A DNA stretch of 64,000 nt from positions 1,426,001 to 1,490,000 of the forward strand of contig NZ_CP016449.1 in the NCBI RefSeq assembly GCF_001713375.1. Direction: 5' to 3'. Position 1 is the stretch's first letter. Each line of letters starts with the position of its first letter. Origin of the DNA: Hydrogenophaga sp. RAC07. Its GTDB lineage: Bacteria; Pseudomonadota; Gammaproteobacteria; Burkholderiales; Burkholderiaceae_C. The translations under genes were made by a program, and so were the position numbers. Below the pieces are notes generated by a model, which worked only from the letters and a program-made list of their open reading frames with translations, was not told the origin of the DNA and searched no databases. Shown here one piece after another: positions 1 through 10,241 of the stretch.

Positions 1-458
1 GCGGGCTTCTGGTAGCGAAACAGGATGGCCATGTCGACACTGCCTGTGTCGAGCAGTGCGTCCAGCTCGCCGCCTTGTCCCTCGCGGATGTTCAGCTTGA
101 TCTTCGGGAAATCGGCCTTCAACCGTTGATACAGCCGGGTCATCAGCGGATGGGCCGCCGAGGGCAGGATCCCGAGCTTGACTTCACCCATGGGCTCGCC
201 CGCATCGGTGCGGATGGCGGCCAGCAACTGGTCGGTGTCGCGCACCCAGTTGCGCACGCGGGTTTCGATGTGCTGGCCCAGATCCGTGAGCACCACGCCG
301 CGCCCGGTGCGCCGGAACAGTGCGCCGCCGCACGCCGCTTCCAGTTCGCTGATCTGTCGGCTGATGTGCGATTGCACCGTCTGGCGCTGCGCGGCGACCT
401 TGGTGAAGCTGCCGAGCTCGGCCACTTCGAGGAAGAGCCGGAAGTTGTTCGGGTTCAT
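1..458 (-). CDS. LysR-family transcriptional regulator (partial, C-terminus outside the window)
   Basis: About 152 N-terminal residues are present. The protein begins MNPNNFRLFLEVAELGSFTK and carries the LysR winged helix-turn-helix (residues about 3-60), followed by the start of the co-inducer-binding domain (VKLGILPSAAHPLMTRLYQR). The start at 458 is preceded by AGGAGAACCGC, a good ribosome binding site. The gene is divergent from the FAH/hydantoinase operon that begins at 588. LysR regulators usually control the divergent operon, so it is probably that operon's regulator (inference). The effector cannot be told from sequence. The window edge cuts the gene; it is not a broken gene. Confidence 0.93.
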   Translation of the reverse strand, partial: MNPNNFRLFLEVAELGSFTKVAAQRQTVQSHISRQISELEAACGGALFRRTGRGVVLTDLGQHIETRVRNWVRDTDQLLAAIRTDAGEPMGEVKLGILPSAAHPLMTRLYQRLKADFPKIKLNIREGQGGELDALLDTGSVDMAILFRYQKP

Positions 459-480
459 GCGGTTCTCCTGCGGATCTGGT

Positions 481-496
481 ATGCCACATAAGGCAT
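481..496. promoter_or_regulatory. Dyad in the LysR/FAH divergent intergenic region
   Basis: ATGCC-N6-GGCAT is a perfect 5-bp dyad between the two divergent starts, 23 bp from the LysR start. LysR regulators bind interrupted dyads in such regions. The assignment rests on position and symmetry only. Confidence 0.35.
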
Positions 497-587
497 GTCT
501 GAAATCTCAGTTTGCATTCTATTCAGATGCCTGGTGCCTCCCTAGACTCCACCTCCATCACAACGAGACCTACCGGAGAAGCACCCC

Positions 588-1451
588 ATGCGCTATGCAA
601 GCTTTGAGATCAATGGACAGGCCAGCTACGGCGTGGTGGACGGTGCGGGCCAATACCGCCGTGTGCCCGTCGCCTTCCAGGCGCGGTACGCCAACCTGAA
701 GGACGTGATCGCGGCCGATGCACTGGTTGCCCTGGCCGAAGCTGCCATGGCCGGCGGCGAGCAGCTGAAACCCGAACAGGTTCGGCTGCTGCCCGTGATT
801 CCCAACCCTGGCAAGCTGATCTGCGTCGGCCTCAACTACAAGAGCCACGTGGCCGAAACCAGACGCGCCGACAGCGAGTACCCCTCGCTGTTCCTGCGCT
901 TCAACGACAGCCTGGCCGCGCACGACGACGTGGTGCTGCGCCCGGCGTTCTCGGAGCGCTTCGACTGGGAGGGTGAACTCGCTTTTGTCATCGGCAAGGG
1001 GGGCCGCCACATCGCCAAGGAGAAGGCCTTCGAGCACATCGCCGGCTACGCCTGCTTCAACGACGTGAGCGTGCGCGACTGGCAGAAACACACGCACCAG
1101 TTCACGCCCGGCAAGAACTTCCCCGGCACCGCGCCCTTCGGCCCGGTGCTGGTGAGCCGCGACGAGGTGCCCGATGTGACCGCGCTCACGCTGGAGACAC
1201 GCGTCAACGGCCAGGTGGTGCAGCACGCCAGCGTGGGCGACCTGATCTTCGACATCCCGACCATCGTGGCCTACGTCTCGCGCTTCACGCCGCTGTCGCC
1301 CGGCGACGTGATCGCCACCGGCACCCCGGGTGGCGTGGGCGACCGCCGCGAGCCACCGATGTACATGAAGGAAGGCGACGTGGCCGAGGTCGAGATCACC
1401 GGCCTGGGCGTGCTGCGCAACCGCATCGGCACCGACCACAGCGCCTCCTGA
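588..1451 (+). CDS. Fumarylacetoacetate hydrolase family protein
   Basis: 287 aa, one FAH C-terminal domain from about residue 75 (LICVGLNYKSH) to 280. The Mg/Mn-binding acidic residues of the family are visible: WEGELAFVIG (Glu pair) and CFNDVSVRD (Asp). The family hydrolyses or decarboxylates beta-dicarbonyl compounds (fumarylpyruvate hydrolase, oxaloacetate decarboxylase, 2-oxo-hept-ene-dioate hydratase), so the substrate is not fixed by sequence. It is the first gene of an operon with hyuA/hyuB-like genes (26-bp gap to the next), suggesting it processes a product or precursor of that enzyme. CCGGAGAA upstream supports the start. Confidence 0.9.
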   Translation: MRYASFEINGQASYGVVDGAGQYRRVPVAFQARYANLKDVIAADALVALAEAAMAGGEQLKPEQVRLLPVIPNPGKLICVGLNYKSHVAETRRADSEYPSLFLRFNDSLAAHDDVVLRPAFSERFDWEGELAFVIGKGGRHIAKEKAFEHIAGYACFNDVSVRDWQKHTHQFTPGKNFPGTAPFGPVLVSRDEVPDVTALTLETRVNGQVVQHASVGDLIFDIPTIVAYVSRFTPLSPGDVIATGTPGGVGDRREPPMYMKEGDVAEVEITGLGVLRNRIGTDHSAS

Positions 1452-1477
1452 ACGCACCCCCACCGAGAGAACTCCTC

Positions 1478-3556
1478 ATGAGCAATATCCCCCAACTGCG
1501 GGTCGCCGTCGACATCGGCGGTACCTTCACCGACATGGCGGCTTTTGACGAAGCCACCGGCAAGCTGCTGTTCGGCAAGGCCCTGTCCACCCACGGCCAG
1601 CTGGTCAACGGCATCCAGGCCACGCTGGACAGCGCCAGCATCGACCTGAAGGACGGCAACCTGTTCCTGCACGGCTCCACCATCGCGATCAACACCCTGC
1701 TGGAGCGCAACGGCGCCAACACCGCGCTGCTGATCACCGAAGGCTTTCGCGACATCTACGAGATCGGCCGCGTCAACCGGCCCGACGCCTACAACCTGTT
1801 CTTCAACAAGCACCAGCCGCTGGTGAAGCGCTCGCTGCGCTTTGAAGTGGCCGAGCGACTGCGCGCCGACGGCAGCACGCACAAGCCGCTGGACGAAGCG
1901 GCCGTGCGCGAGCTGGCCAAGGAGCTGCGCGGACAGGGCATCGAGGCGGTGGCCGTGCTGCTGCTGCACTCGTACCGCAACCCGGCGCATGAGCAGCGCG
2001 TCAAGCAAATCCTGCAAGACGAGTTGCCCGGCGCCTTCGTCTGCGCCTCGCACGAGCTGAGCCAGGAGTACCGCGAGTTCGAGCGTGTCTCCACCGCCGT
2101 CGCCAATGCCTATGTGGGTCCGCGCGTCTCGGCCTACCTGGGTGAACTGGAACAGCACCTGAGCACCCAGGGCTTCAAAGGCGACTTCTATGTGGTGCAG
2201 TCCACCGGCGGCCTGTTCCCCAGCGCCCATGCGCGGCGCGATTGCGTGCGCATGCTCGAATCCGGCCCCGCGGCGGGGGTGATCGGCGCCCAGGCCATCT
2301 GCGCGCAACTCGGCATGGGCGATGCGATCGCCTTCGACATGGGCGGCACCACGGCCAAGGCCGGCGTCATCAGCGAAGGCCGACCGCTCACCACCGGCTC
2401 GGCGCTGATCGGTGGCTACGAGCGCGCGCTGCCAATCCAGATTCCCATGATGGACATCCACGAGGTGGGCACCGGCGGCGGGTCGATTGCCCGCGTGGAA
2501 ACCGGCAACGCGCTGCGCGTGGGCCCGCAGAGCGCGGGCTCCATTCCCGGTCCGGTGGCCTACGGCCGCGGCGGCACCGAGCCGACCGTGACCGACGCCA
2601 ACCTGCTGCTCGGCCGCCTGGATGCCGACCACTTCCTGGGGGGTGAACTCAAGCTGGACCTGGCGGGTTGCCAGCGCCAGATGCAGGAGCGCATCGCCGG
2701 CCCGCTCGGCCTGGAACCCACGGCCGCGGCCGACGGGATCCTGCGCATCGCGGTGACGCAGATGTCGCACGCCGTGAAGGCCGTGACCACCGAGCGCGGC
2801 CTGGACGCCGGCAGTTTCACCATGGTGGTCTACGGCGGTGCCGGCCCACTGCACGCCTCGGCCATTGCCCGCGAACTGGGCATTCGCAAGGTGCTGATTC
2901 CATACGCACCGGGCTACTTCTCGGCCTACGGCATGTTGTTCTCCGACCGCCGCTACGACTACGTGCGCTCGGTGTTCCGCAAGCTCGACGAGGTCTCGTT
3001 CGACGAGATCGAAGCGCTCTACCAATCGATGGAAGACGAAGGCCGCGCGGCGCTGACGCAATCGGGCACCAAGGCCGAAGACGTGGTGATCGAACGCGCC
3101 GCCGACATGCGCTACGTGGGCCAGGAACACGCGGTCACGGTGGACCTGCCCGGCGCCTTCTTCGTGGACAAGGACCGCTCGGCCATCAAGCGCCAGTTCG
3201 ACGACCTGCACAAGGTGCGCTACGGCACCTCGGCGCCCAAGGAACCGGCCGATCTGGTGAGCCTGCGCGTGACCGTGCTGGGCACCATGAAGAAGCCGCC
3301 CAAGCACAGCGTGGATGTGGGCGTGGCTGCACCCGAGAAGGCGGCGCTGCGAGGCGTCAAGCCGGTGTACTTCCGCCTGGGCGGTTGGGCCGACACACCG
3401 GTCTACAAGCGCGACCTGCTGCGCGCCGGCAACCAGATCGCCGGGCCGGCACTGATCGAGGAACACGCCTCCACCACCGTGGTCCAGCCGGGCGACGACC
3501 TGCGCGTGGATGAACTGGGCAACCTTCAAATCAACATCGGGAGCGACCGCTCATGA
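1478..3556 (+). CDS. Hydantoinase/oxoprolinase family protein, A subunit
   Basis: 692 aa, the usual size for HyuA-type subunits. An ASKHA-type ATPase fold is indicated by VDIGGTFTDM at residues 11-20 and a second phosphate loop, FDMGGTTAKAG, near residue 287. The N-terminal Hydant_A_N and Hydantoinase_A domains are followed by a C-terminal domain with the MRYVGQEH motif. Relatives use ATP to activate an amide or carbonyl: N-methylhydantoinase, 5-oxoprolinase, and acetone or acetophenone carboxylase. The stop overlaps the start of the B subunit by 4 bp (ATGA), so they are translationally coupled and form one enzyme. The substrate is unknown. Confidence 0.93.
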   Translation: MSNIPQLRVAVDIGGTFTDMAAFDEATGKLLFGKALSTHGQLVNGIQATLDSASIDLKDGNLFLHGSTIAINTLLERNGANTALLITEGFRDIYEIGRVNRPDAYNLFFNKHQPLVKRSLRFEVAERLRADGSTHKPLDEAAVRELAKELRGQGIEAVAVLLLHSYRNPAHEQRVKQILQDELPGAFVCASHELSQEYREFERVSTAVANAYVGPRVSAYLGELEQHLSTQGFKGDFYVVQSTGGLFPSAHARRDCVRMLESGPAAGVIGAQAICAQLGMGDAIAFDMGGTTAKAGVISEGRPLTTGSALIGGYERALPIQIPMMDIHEVGTGGGSIARVETGNALRVGPQSAGSIPGPVAYGRGGTEPTVTDANLLLGRLDADHFLGGELKLDLAGCQRQMQERIAGPLGLEPTAAADGILRIAVTQMSHAVKAVTTERGLDAGSFTMVVYGGAGPLHASAIARELGIRKVLIPYAPGYFSAYGMLFSDRRYDYVRSVFRKLDEVSFDEIEALYQSMEDEGRAALTQSGTKAEDVVIERAADMRYVGQEHAVTVDLPGAFFVDKDRSAIKRQFDDLHKVRYGTSAPKEPADLVSLRVTVLGTMKKPPKHSVDVGVAAPEKAALRGVKPVYFRLGGWADTPVYKRDLLRAGNQIAGPALIEEHASTTVVQPGDDLRVDELGNLQINIGSDRS

Positions 3557-5337
3557 ACACGCGAGACCTGCAAAACCCGGCCGTCGATCCGGTCACTGTC
3601 GAGATCATCCGCAACGGTCTCTATGCCGTGACGGAGGAGATGAAGACCAACCTCACGCGCACCGCCTACAACCTCATCATTTACGAGGCGCTGGACTTCA
3701 CGGTGGGTCTGTTCACCAAGGAAGGTGACACGGTTTCCATCGGCCTGGGCCTGCCGATGTTCATCCGCGGCATGTCTGAAACCGTCAAGGCGAAGATCCG
3801 CCATTTCGGCTACGAGAACATCCTGCCGGGCGACATCCTCGTCACCAACGATGCCTACACCACCGGTAGCCACCTGAACCACTTCACGTTCACGATGCCG
3901 ATCTTCCACGAGGGCCAGCTGGAGGGCTTCACCTGCTGCATGGCGCACTGGCTGGACGTGGGGGGCACGCTGGGCAACGTGACCACCGACATCTTCAGCG
4001 AAGGCATCCAGATCCCGATCCTGAAGTACCAGCGCGAAGGCGTGGTCAACCAGGACCTGATCGACATCATCGCCATGAACGTGCGCCTGGCCGAGCGCGC
4101 CCTGGGCGACCTGCGCGCGCAGATCACCGCCATCACCACCGGCGAGCGCCGCTACGTGGAGCTGCTGCAGCGCTACGGCGCCGAGGCGGTGAACGCGTCG
4201 ATCCGCCAGATCATGGACTCCAGCGAGGCCGTGGCGCGCAAGAACACGCTGTCGATCCCCGATGGCGTGTACGAAGCCGAGTCCTACATGGACGACGACG
4301 GCCTGGACATCGGCAAGCGCATCCCGATCCGCGTGAAGGTCACGGTGAAGGGTGACGAGATGACGGTGGACCTGTCGGACGTGAGCAAGCAGGTGCGCGG
4401 CTTCTACAACTCGGGCTTCACCACCGGCATCGCCTGTGCGCAGGTGGCCTACAAGTGCCTGACCACGCCGACCGACTACCCGGTCAACGATGGCAGCTTC
4501 CGGTCATTGAAAGTGATCATGCCCATGGGCACCGTGATCAGCGCCGAGCGCCCCTACCCGATGCGGGTGTGGATGACTTTCCCGATGACGGTGATCGACA
4601 CCATCTTCAAGGCGCTGGCGCCTGCGATTCCCGACCGTTCGATTGCCGGCCACCACGCCGACCTGGTGTTCCCCAACATCCACGGCATCTCGCCGGAGGA
4701 CGGCCGCCTGTTCATCGTGGGCATCGGCCCGCTGGGCGGTGGCTGGGGCGCCAAGAGCACCGAGGACGGTGTGTCGGTCACGGTCTGCATCAACGACGGC
4801 GACACCCACAACAGCCCGACCGAACAGCTCGAAGCCAAGTACCCGGTGCTGGTGGAGAAGTACGAGATCCGCCGCGACAGCGCCGGTGCCGGCCGCTACC
4901 GCGGTGGCCTGGGCGCCGAAATGGTGGTGCAGGCGCTCAGCCCCTTCACCGTGACCACCCGCATCGACCGTGTGCACTGCAAGCCCTGGGGCCTGGACGG
5001 TGGCGGCGACGCCATGGGCAACGGCCTGGCCGTGCGCCACAAGGGCGAGTGGAAGACCGACCATTTGAACGCCAAGATCTTCAACGTGCGGCTGGAGCGC
5101 GGCGACGCCTACAAGATGCTCTCGGGTGGTGGCGGGGGCTTCGGCAGCCCGCTGGAACGCGAGCTCGATCTGGTGGCCGAAGACGTGCGCGAAGGTTATG
5201 TGAGCGCCCAGGTGGCGCGCGAGGTCTACAAGGTGGCGCTCGATGGCCACGGCCAGGTGGACCACCCCGCGACGCAGGCACTGCGCAGTGGCAAGGCCGC
5301 GGCTGCTGTGGAAGACGTGGCCTGGGACGGCCAGTGA
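3553..5337 (+). CDS. Hydantoinase/oxoprolinase family protein, B subunit
   Basis: 594 aa, full-length Hydantoinase_B domain. It begins with VDPVTVEIIRNGLYAVTEEM, typical of HyuB/acetone carboxylase beta-type subunits, and holds NDAYTTGSHLNHFT and the Gly-rich GGGGGFGSPLERE near the C-terminus. It forms the catalytic partner of the upstream A subunit in ATP-dependent hydrolysis or carboxylation. Its stop (TGA) overlaps a GTG start of the next small gene. Hydantoinase, oxoprolinase and carboxylase members cannot be separated from sequence alone. Confidence 0.93.
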   Translation: MNTRDLQNPAVDPVTVEIIRNGLYAVTEEMKTNLTRTAYNLIIYEALDFTVGLFTKEGDTVSIGLGLPMFIRGMSETVKAKIRHFGYENILPGDILVTNDAYTTGSHLNHFTFTMPIFHEGQLEGFTCCMAHWLDVGGTLGNVTTDIFSEGIQIPILKYQREGVVNQDLIDIIAMNVRLAERALGDLRAQITAITTGERRYVELLQRYGAEAVNASIRQIMDSSEAVARKNTLSIPDGVYEAESYMDDDGLDIGKRIPIRVKVTVKGDEMTVDLSDVSKQVRGFYNSGFTTGIACAQVAYKCLTTPTDYPVNDGSFRSLKVIMPMGTVISAERPYPMRVWMTFPMTVIDTIFKALAPAIPDRSIAGHHADLVFPNIHGISPEDGRLFIVGIGPLGGGWGAKSTEDGVSVTVCINDGDTHNSPTEQLEAKYPVLVEKYEIRRDSAGAGRYRGGLGAEMVVQALSPFTVTTRIDRVHCKPWGLDGGGDAMGNGLAVRHKGEWKTDHLNAKIFNVRLERGDAYKMLSGGGGGFGSPLERELDLVAEDVREGYVSAQVAREVYKVALDGHGQVDHPATQALRSGKAAAAVEDVAWDGQ

Positions 5338-5702
5338 GCACCGCCGTGGCCGACCCGCGCGCCGAACGCCTTGCGAACCTGTGGAGCCGACTCTCGGCCC
5401 AGCACGTGACGCTGGGCGCAGGCTGCGGTTGCATGACGGGTGGCGTCAGTGTCTCGCTGGAAGACTTTGAACTCGACATCGCCGACTACCTGTGGGCCGA
5501 GAGCGAACGCCTGGGCCAGGCCGAGGTGGTGGCCTGGCTGCTGCAGCCGGGTCCGATCGAGCAGCAGGTCAAGCCGGTGATGACCCTGCTGACCCGCCTG
5601 GAAGAGGGCGAAGCCGACGAGGTCGTGGCCGACTGGCTGCTCACGCGGCTGGCGCGCACGCTCGACTCGTTCGCCAAGCTGCACGGCCCCTCCAGCATCT
5701 GA
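5334..5702 (+). CDS. Small conserved-looking Cys-containing protein of the hydantoinase operon
   Basis: 122 aa, GTG start in GTGA overlapping the stop of the B subunit, so translation is coupled. I do not recognise a named family. Visible features: an early GAGCGCMTGG motif (Cys31 and Cys33), an acidic, helical remainder (SLEDFELDIADYLWAESE), and no signal peptide or membrane segment. Its place directly after the A/B pair and before a CobW metal chaperone is like that of the small third subunit of acetone and acetophenone carboxylases, so an accessory or gamma-like subunit, possibly metal-binding, is a reasonable guess (inference). Confidence 0.75.
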   Translation: MSTAVADPRAERLANLWSRLSAQHVTLGAGCGCMTGGVSVSLEDFELDIADYLWAESERLGQAEVVAWLLQPGPIEQQVKPVMTLLTRLEEGEADEVVADWLLTRLARTLDSFAKLHGPSSI

Positions 5703-5710
5703 GTCTGCCC

Positions 5711-6796
<1,086 letters not shown>

Positions 6797-6817
6797 ATCA
6801 CACAAGGAGACAACACC

Positions 6818-7783
6818 ATGATGAAACAACTGATCGCCTGCGCCGTGCTCGGTGCCTGCAGCCTTTCGCCCGCGCTGGCGCAAGGCAAATTCCCCGACGG
6901 CATCGTCAAGCTGGTGGTGCCCTTCGCCGCTGGCGGCGGTGTGGACCAGGCGGCCCGTTTGCTCGGTCGGCAATTGCAGACCGATCTGGGCGTGTCGGTC
7001 ATCGTGGAGAACAAGGGCGGCGCCAGCGGCACCATCGGCGGCAAGGCGGTGCAGACCTCACCGGCCGACGGGCAGACCCTGCTGTTCTCCGCCGCCACGC
7101 ACGTGCTGGCCCAGCAGGTGCTGGCCAACCCGCCTTACGACCCGCAGACCGACTTTGAACCCATCGCGCGCGTGGGTGAAGCGCCGCTGCTGCTGGTGAT
7201 CCCGCCCAATGCACCGCAAAAAACGCTCAAGGAAGTGCTGGACGCAGCCCGTCAGAGCCCCGAGAAGTGGACCGCCGCTTTGCCAGCTCTGGGCGCACCC
7301 AGCCACCTGGCCACGCTGCTGCTGGCCAAGCAGGGCAACGTCAAGATCACCATGACGCCATACCGGGGCACCGCGCCCGCGCTGGCCGATGTGGCGGGCG
7401 GCCATGTGCAGGTCCTCATGGACTCCATCATTTCGCTGCAAGGCATGGCCCGCAGCGGCAAGGTCAAGCCCATCGCCACCACTTCGGCCCAGCGCAGCGG
7501 CGTGGCGCCCGACGTGCCCACGGCCGTTGAAAGCGGCTACCCGGGCATGGTCTACAACTCCTGGTACGGCGTGTGGGCCCCCAAGGGCACACCCAAAGAC
7601 CGGGTGCAGTTCCTGAACAAGGCCGTCAACAAGGCGGTGGCCGAGCTGGCCAAAACGGGTGCGTTCACCACGCTGGGCATCTTGCCGGTGATTGAGAGCT
7701 CGGAACAGTTCCGCAAGTACATCGCTGCCGACGTGTCGCGCAGCGCCGAACTGCTCAAGGAGTCGGGCTTCAAGCCGGAATGA
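6818..7783 (+). CDS. Bug-family (tripartite tricarboxylate transporter) substrate-binding protein
   Basis: 321 aa with a Sec signal peptide (hydrophobic LIACAVLGACSLSPALA, predicted cut before QGKFP near residue 22). The TctC/Bug family signature is clear: VKLVVPFAAGGGVDQAARLL and ENKGGASGTIGGKAV. Bug proteins are periplasmic binders of carboxylates or amino-acid-like ligands and are greatly expanded in Burkholderiales, often without adjacent TctAB membrane genes, as here. AAGGAGAC precedes the start. It closes the operon and probably captures the substrate or a related compound. It ends 3 bp from the convergent oxidoreductase gene. Confidence 0.95.
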   Translation: MMKQLIACAVLGACSLSPALAQGKFPDGIVKLVVPFAAGGGVDQAARLLGRQLQTDLGVSVIVENKGGASGTIGGKAVQTSPADGQTLLFSAATHVLAQQVLANPPYDPQTDFEPIARVGEAPLLLVIPPNAPQKTLKEVLDAARQSPEKWTAALPALGAPSHLATLLLAKQGNVKITMTPYRGTAPALADVAGGHVQVLMDSIISLQGMARSGKVKPIATTSAQRSGVAPDVPTAVESGYPGMVYNSWYGVWAPKGTPKDRVQFLNKAVNKAVAELAKTGAFTTLGILPVIESSEQFRKYIAADVSRSAELLKESGFKPE

Positions 7784-7786
7784 CCG

Positions 7787-9226
7787 TCAGCACCGTGGGT
7801 CCGGTCCAGCCGCTGATCCGGCCATGAGCCGTTTCACATTGCCCACCGCCGCCATCGCCTGCTGACGCAGCTCGGCCACGATGGCGTTTTTTTCTGTGTC
7901 TGCAGGGTCGATGCTGGCCGTCATCTTGCCGAAGCCGTCGAGGCGGCTTTCGCGCATCCAGTGGCGCAGGGGCTTGTCCTGGCTCCAGCGCATCTGGTTG
8001 GCCAGGCTGACCAGGGTGGACTGGACGTAGCCGCCCACGTTGCGCGGAAAGGGCACAGGGGTGCACAGCGCGTTCTTCGTTGCGTCGTCGTCGTAGTGCG
8101 CTTCCACATACGCGCACACGGCGCTGCTGAAGGTCACCAGCGGGGCACGCACGAGCTGGGGCACGATCTTGCCAGGCTGGAAGATGGGTTCGCTGTCGCG
8201 CATCTCCACGGCGGAGGCGGTGCAGTTGATGCAGAGCGTGTTGTCGGCCAGGGCCTCGCGGCCTTGTTCGAGCACGAGCGCATCCCGCTCGATGGCCAAC
8301 ACACGGCCCTTGCGGATCACGTGCTGGATCTGCCGCAGCACCTGCACCTCGCCTTCGGAGAGCGTGGCGTAGTGAAACATGCGGGGCGTGTGCTGCGTGT
8401 CGATGCGCAGCATCTGGCCGCTGGCCTCCAGGCGCTCGAACAGGTCGGTCACGCTGGTGGCTTCGGCCAATGCCTTCATCTGCGCCAGTTGCCCGCCCAT
8501 CGAGTGTTTGAAGAACGCTTCGCCGGGTTGCGTGGTGAGCCGGTTCACCACCCACGAGTCGCGCGGCATCACCCAGCTGATGGCGTCCTGCGGCACACCG
8601 CATTCGAGCAGCCAAACGGCCGTGTCCATGGCCGTCTTGCCGGCGCCCAGAATGCAGAAGCGGGCAGGGCGCTCGGCAGCGCTTTGCCAGAGCTGGGTGA
8701 GCTGCGTGGGTGTGACGAGGCGAACACCCTCGGCCACGCTGAACTTCGGCTTTGTGGTGGCGGGCACGCTGGGGCTGAAGTGGCGCGCGTCCACCAGTTT
8801 CCTGCGCACGCTGATGCCGGACCCCGCGCCCGAGAGCAGGGAGGTCACGCGGGCGGTGCCGGCGTCCAGGCCCTCGAAGCGGCTCATGGGGAGGTAGCGC
8901 ACACGGCCGCTGGGCAGCAGTATCTGGTGCATCACCTGCTGGAAATAACCGCTCACCTCGGCGCCGCTGGCCAGTTCGTGCAGGCCGGCGTTGTGGCCCA
9001 CCGTGTCCTGGCGACCGGTGCCCAGCGCGAGCGAGTTCACCCCATAAAAGGCCGAGGGCTGGTGCAGTGAGACAAAGGGGTAGGCGTCGTTCCAATGGCC
9101 GCCGGGCTGACCATGCATGTCCACCAGGGTGATGTGCGCATCGCTCTCCTGCAGCAGCGTGTCGGCAAAGGCCAGGCCGGTGGCGCCTGCGCCCACGATG
9201 AGGTAGTCGGTGTCGTGCACGGCCAT
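7787..9226 (-). CDS. FAD/NAD(P)-binding oxidoreductase, flavin-containing monooxygenase-like
   Basis: 479 aa. The N-terminal FAD site YLIVGAGATGLAFADTL (residues 8-24) is followed by a GGHW segment (about 42-45), and a second Rossmann motif FCILGAGKTAMDTAVWLLE binds the pyridine nucleotide. This two-nucleotide layout matches the FMO/Baeyer-Villiger-like superfamily, but the precise FMO fingerprint is not evident, so the reaction is unknown. The chosen ATG is just before AVHDTDYLIVGAG; an in-frame open region extends much further upstream but is the antisense of imuA. The gene is divergent from imuA and tail-to-tail with the Bug gene. Confidence 0.82.
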   Translation of the reverse strand: MAVHDTDYLIVGAGATGLAFADTLLQESDAHITLVDMHGQPGGHWNDAYPFVSLHQPSAFYGVNSLALGTGRQDTVGHNAGLHELASGAEVSGYFQQVMHQILLPSGRVRYLPMSRFEGLDAGTARVTSLLSGAGSGISVRRKLVDARHFSPSVPATTKPKFSVAEGVRLVTPTQLTQLWQSAAERPARFCILGAGKTAMDTAVWLLECGVPQDAISWVMPRDSWVVNRLTTQPGEAFFKHSMGGQLAQMKALAEATSVTDLFERLEASGQMLRIDTQHTPRMFHYATLSEGEVQVLRQIQHVIRKGRVLAIERDALVLEQGREALADNTLCINCTASAVEMRDSEPIFQPGKIVPQLVRAPLVTFSSAVCAYVEAHYDDDATKNALCTPVPFPRNVGGYVQSTLVSLANQMRWSQDKPLRHWMRESRLDGFGKMTASIDPADTEKNAIVAELRQQAMAAVGNVKRLMAGSAAGPDPRC

Positions 9227-9334
9227 GGCGCTGCCCTTGAAGTGGTGCCCGCATCGTGAGGGGCTTGGGCGGTGGCGGCAATGGGGGCAAACCATGCGGG
9301 TTGTGTTGCCGCTGGACACCGACCGGCCTTTCAT

Positions 9335-9356
9335 ATACTGTACAGACATACAGTAT
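9335..9356. promoter_or_regulatory. LexA (SOS) box upstream of imuA
   Basis: ATACTGT-N8-ACAGTAT is a perfect dyad matching the CTGT-N8-ACAG LexA operator. It lies 37 bp before the imuA start. imuA-imuB-dnaE2 operons are classic LexA-repressed genes, so this is very probably the SOS operator. Confidence 0.92.
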
Positions 9357-9392
9357 TTATCGGCCTTCCCAACCCCACCCGAACACCCCGCC

Positions 9393-10241
9393 ATGCATCC
9401 CGCCCTCGACTGGCAGGAGGACGACCTGTCTTCCGCGCTGATGTTTTCAACCCCGCCCGACCCGCCGCGCCCGGCACGTCCAGTGCGCCTGCCCGGTGAA
9501 TTGCCCATGGCCGTGGCCGCCGCCATCTGGCGCGGCGACCAGCTGGGTGGCCCGGTCTCGGCCGTGCTGTCCAGCGGCTTCGAGGCACTGGACGCGCAAC
9601 TGCCCGGCGGCGGCTGGCCCTGCCACGGCGTCATTGAAATCCTGGCCTCGCAGAGCGGCATGCTGGAGTGGCGCCTGCTCGGGCCGGCGCTGCGCCAGGT
9701 GTGTGCCGCCGGCCGCGCGGTGGTGGTGGTGGGGCCGCCCAAGGCGCCGCACCTGCCGGGCCTGCGCTTCGAGGGCATCGACGAGCGCCACCTGGTCTGG
9801 GTGCGGGCCGACACGGCGGCCGAGCGCCTGTGGTCGGCCGAACAACTCATCAAGGCCAACGCCTGCGGTGCGCTGGTGGTGTGGCTGCCGCAGGCGCGGT
9901 CTGAGCAGGTGCGCCGCCTGCAGGTGCTGGCCGCCAGTTGCGAAGGCCCGGTGTTTTTGTGCCGCCCCAGCGCGGCGGCGCGCGAATCGTCGGCCGCGCC
10001 GTTGCGGCTGCAGGCCCGCGTGGGGCTTGATTGGGAACTGCAGCTGGACATCTTCAAACGCAAGGGTCCGCCGCTGCAGGACACGCTGCGCCTGGGCTCG
10101 GTGCCCGGCGGCCTGCGCGCCATCCTCACGCCGCGGCTGCGTTTCCCCAGCCGTCTGTTGCCCTCCGATCTGTCCCGAGAGGCCGACCATGTTGTGGTCA
10201 GCACTCCTGCTCCCGACCGCCCCCACCGCGCCGTCCACTGA
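9393..10241 (+). CDS. imuA: ImuA, SOS mutagenesis protein
   Basis: 282 aa; a RecA/SulA-like fold without an intact Walker A. Recognisable segments are SSGFEALDAQLPGGGWPCHG and GVIEILASQSGMLEWRLLGP. ImuA works with ImuB and DnaE2 (ImuC) in damage-induced translesion synthesis. The ATG at 9393 was preferred because it follows the LexA box; upstream in-frame starts would place the operator inside the gene. Its 3' end overlaps imuB by 53 bp. Confidence 0.9.
   Translation: MHPALDWQEDDLSSALMFSTPPDPPRPARPVRLPGELPMAVAAAIWRGDQLGGPVSAVLSSGFEALDAQLPGGGWPCHGVIEILASQSGMLEWRLLGPALRQVCAAGRAVVVVGPPKAPHLPGLRFEGIDERHLVWVRADTAAERLWSAEQLIKANACGALVVWLPQARSEQVRRLQVLAASCEGPVFLCRPSAAARESSAAPLRLQARVGLDWELQLDIFKRKGPPLQDTLRLGSVPGGLRAILTPRLRFPSRLLPSDLSREADHVVVSTPAPDRPHRAVH

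Noticed and set aside
1271..3529. A 752-aa open frame on the minus strand opposite hyuA
   Set aside because: It is the antisense of a real gene in high-GC DNA, with low-complexity His/Arg/Gly/Ala content and no domain.
9227..10204. N-terminal extension of the FAD oxidoreductase through imuA
   Set aside because: The region is antisense to imuA and its LexA box. The FAD motif begins right after the ATG at 9226, as normal for the family.
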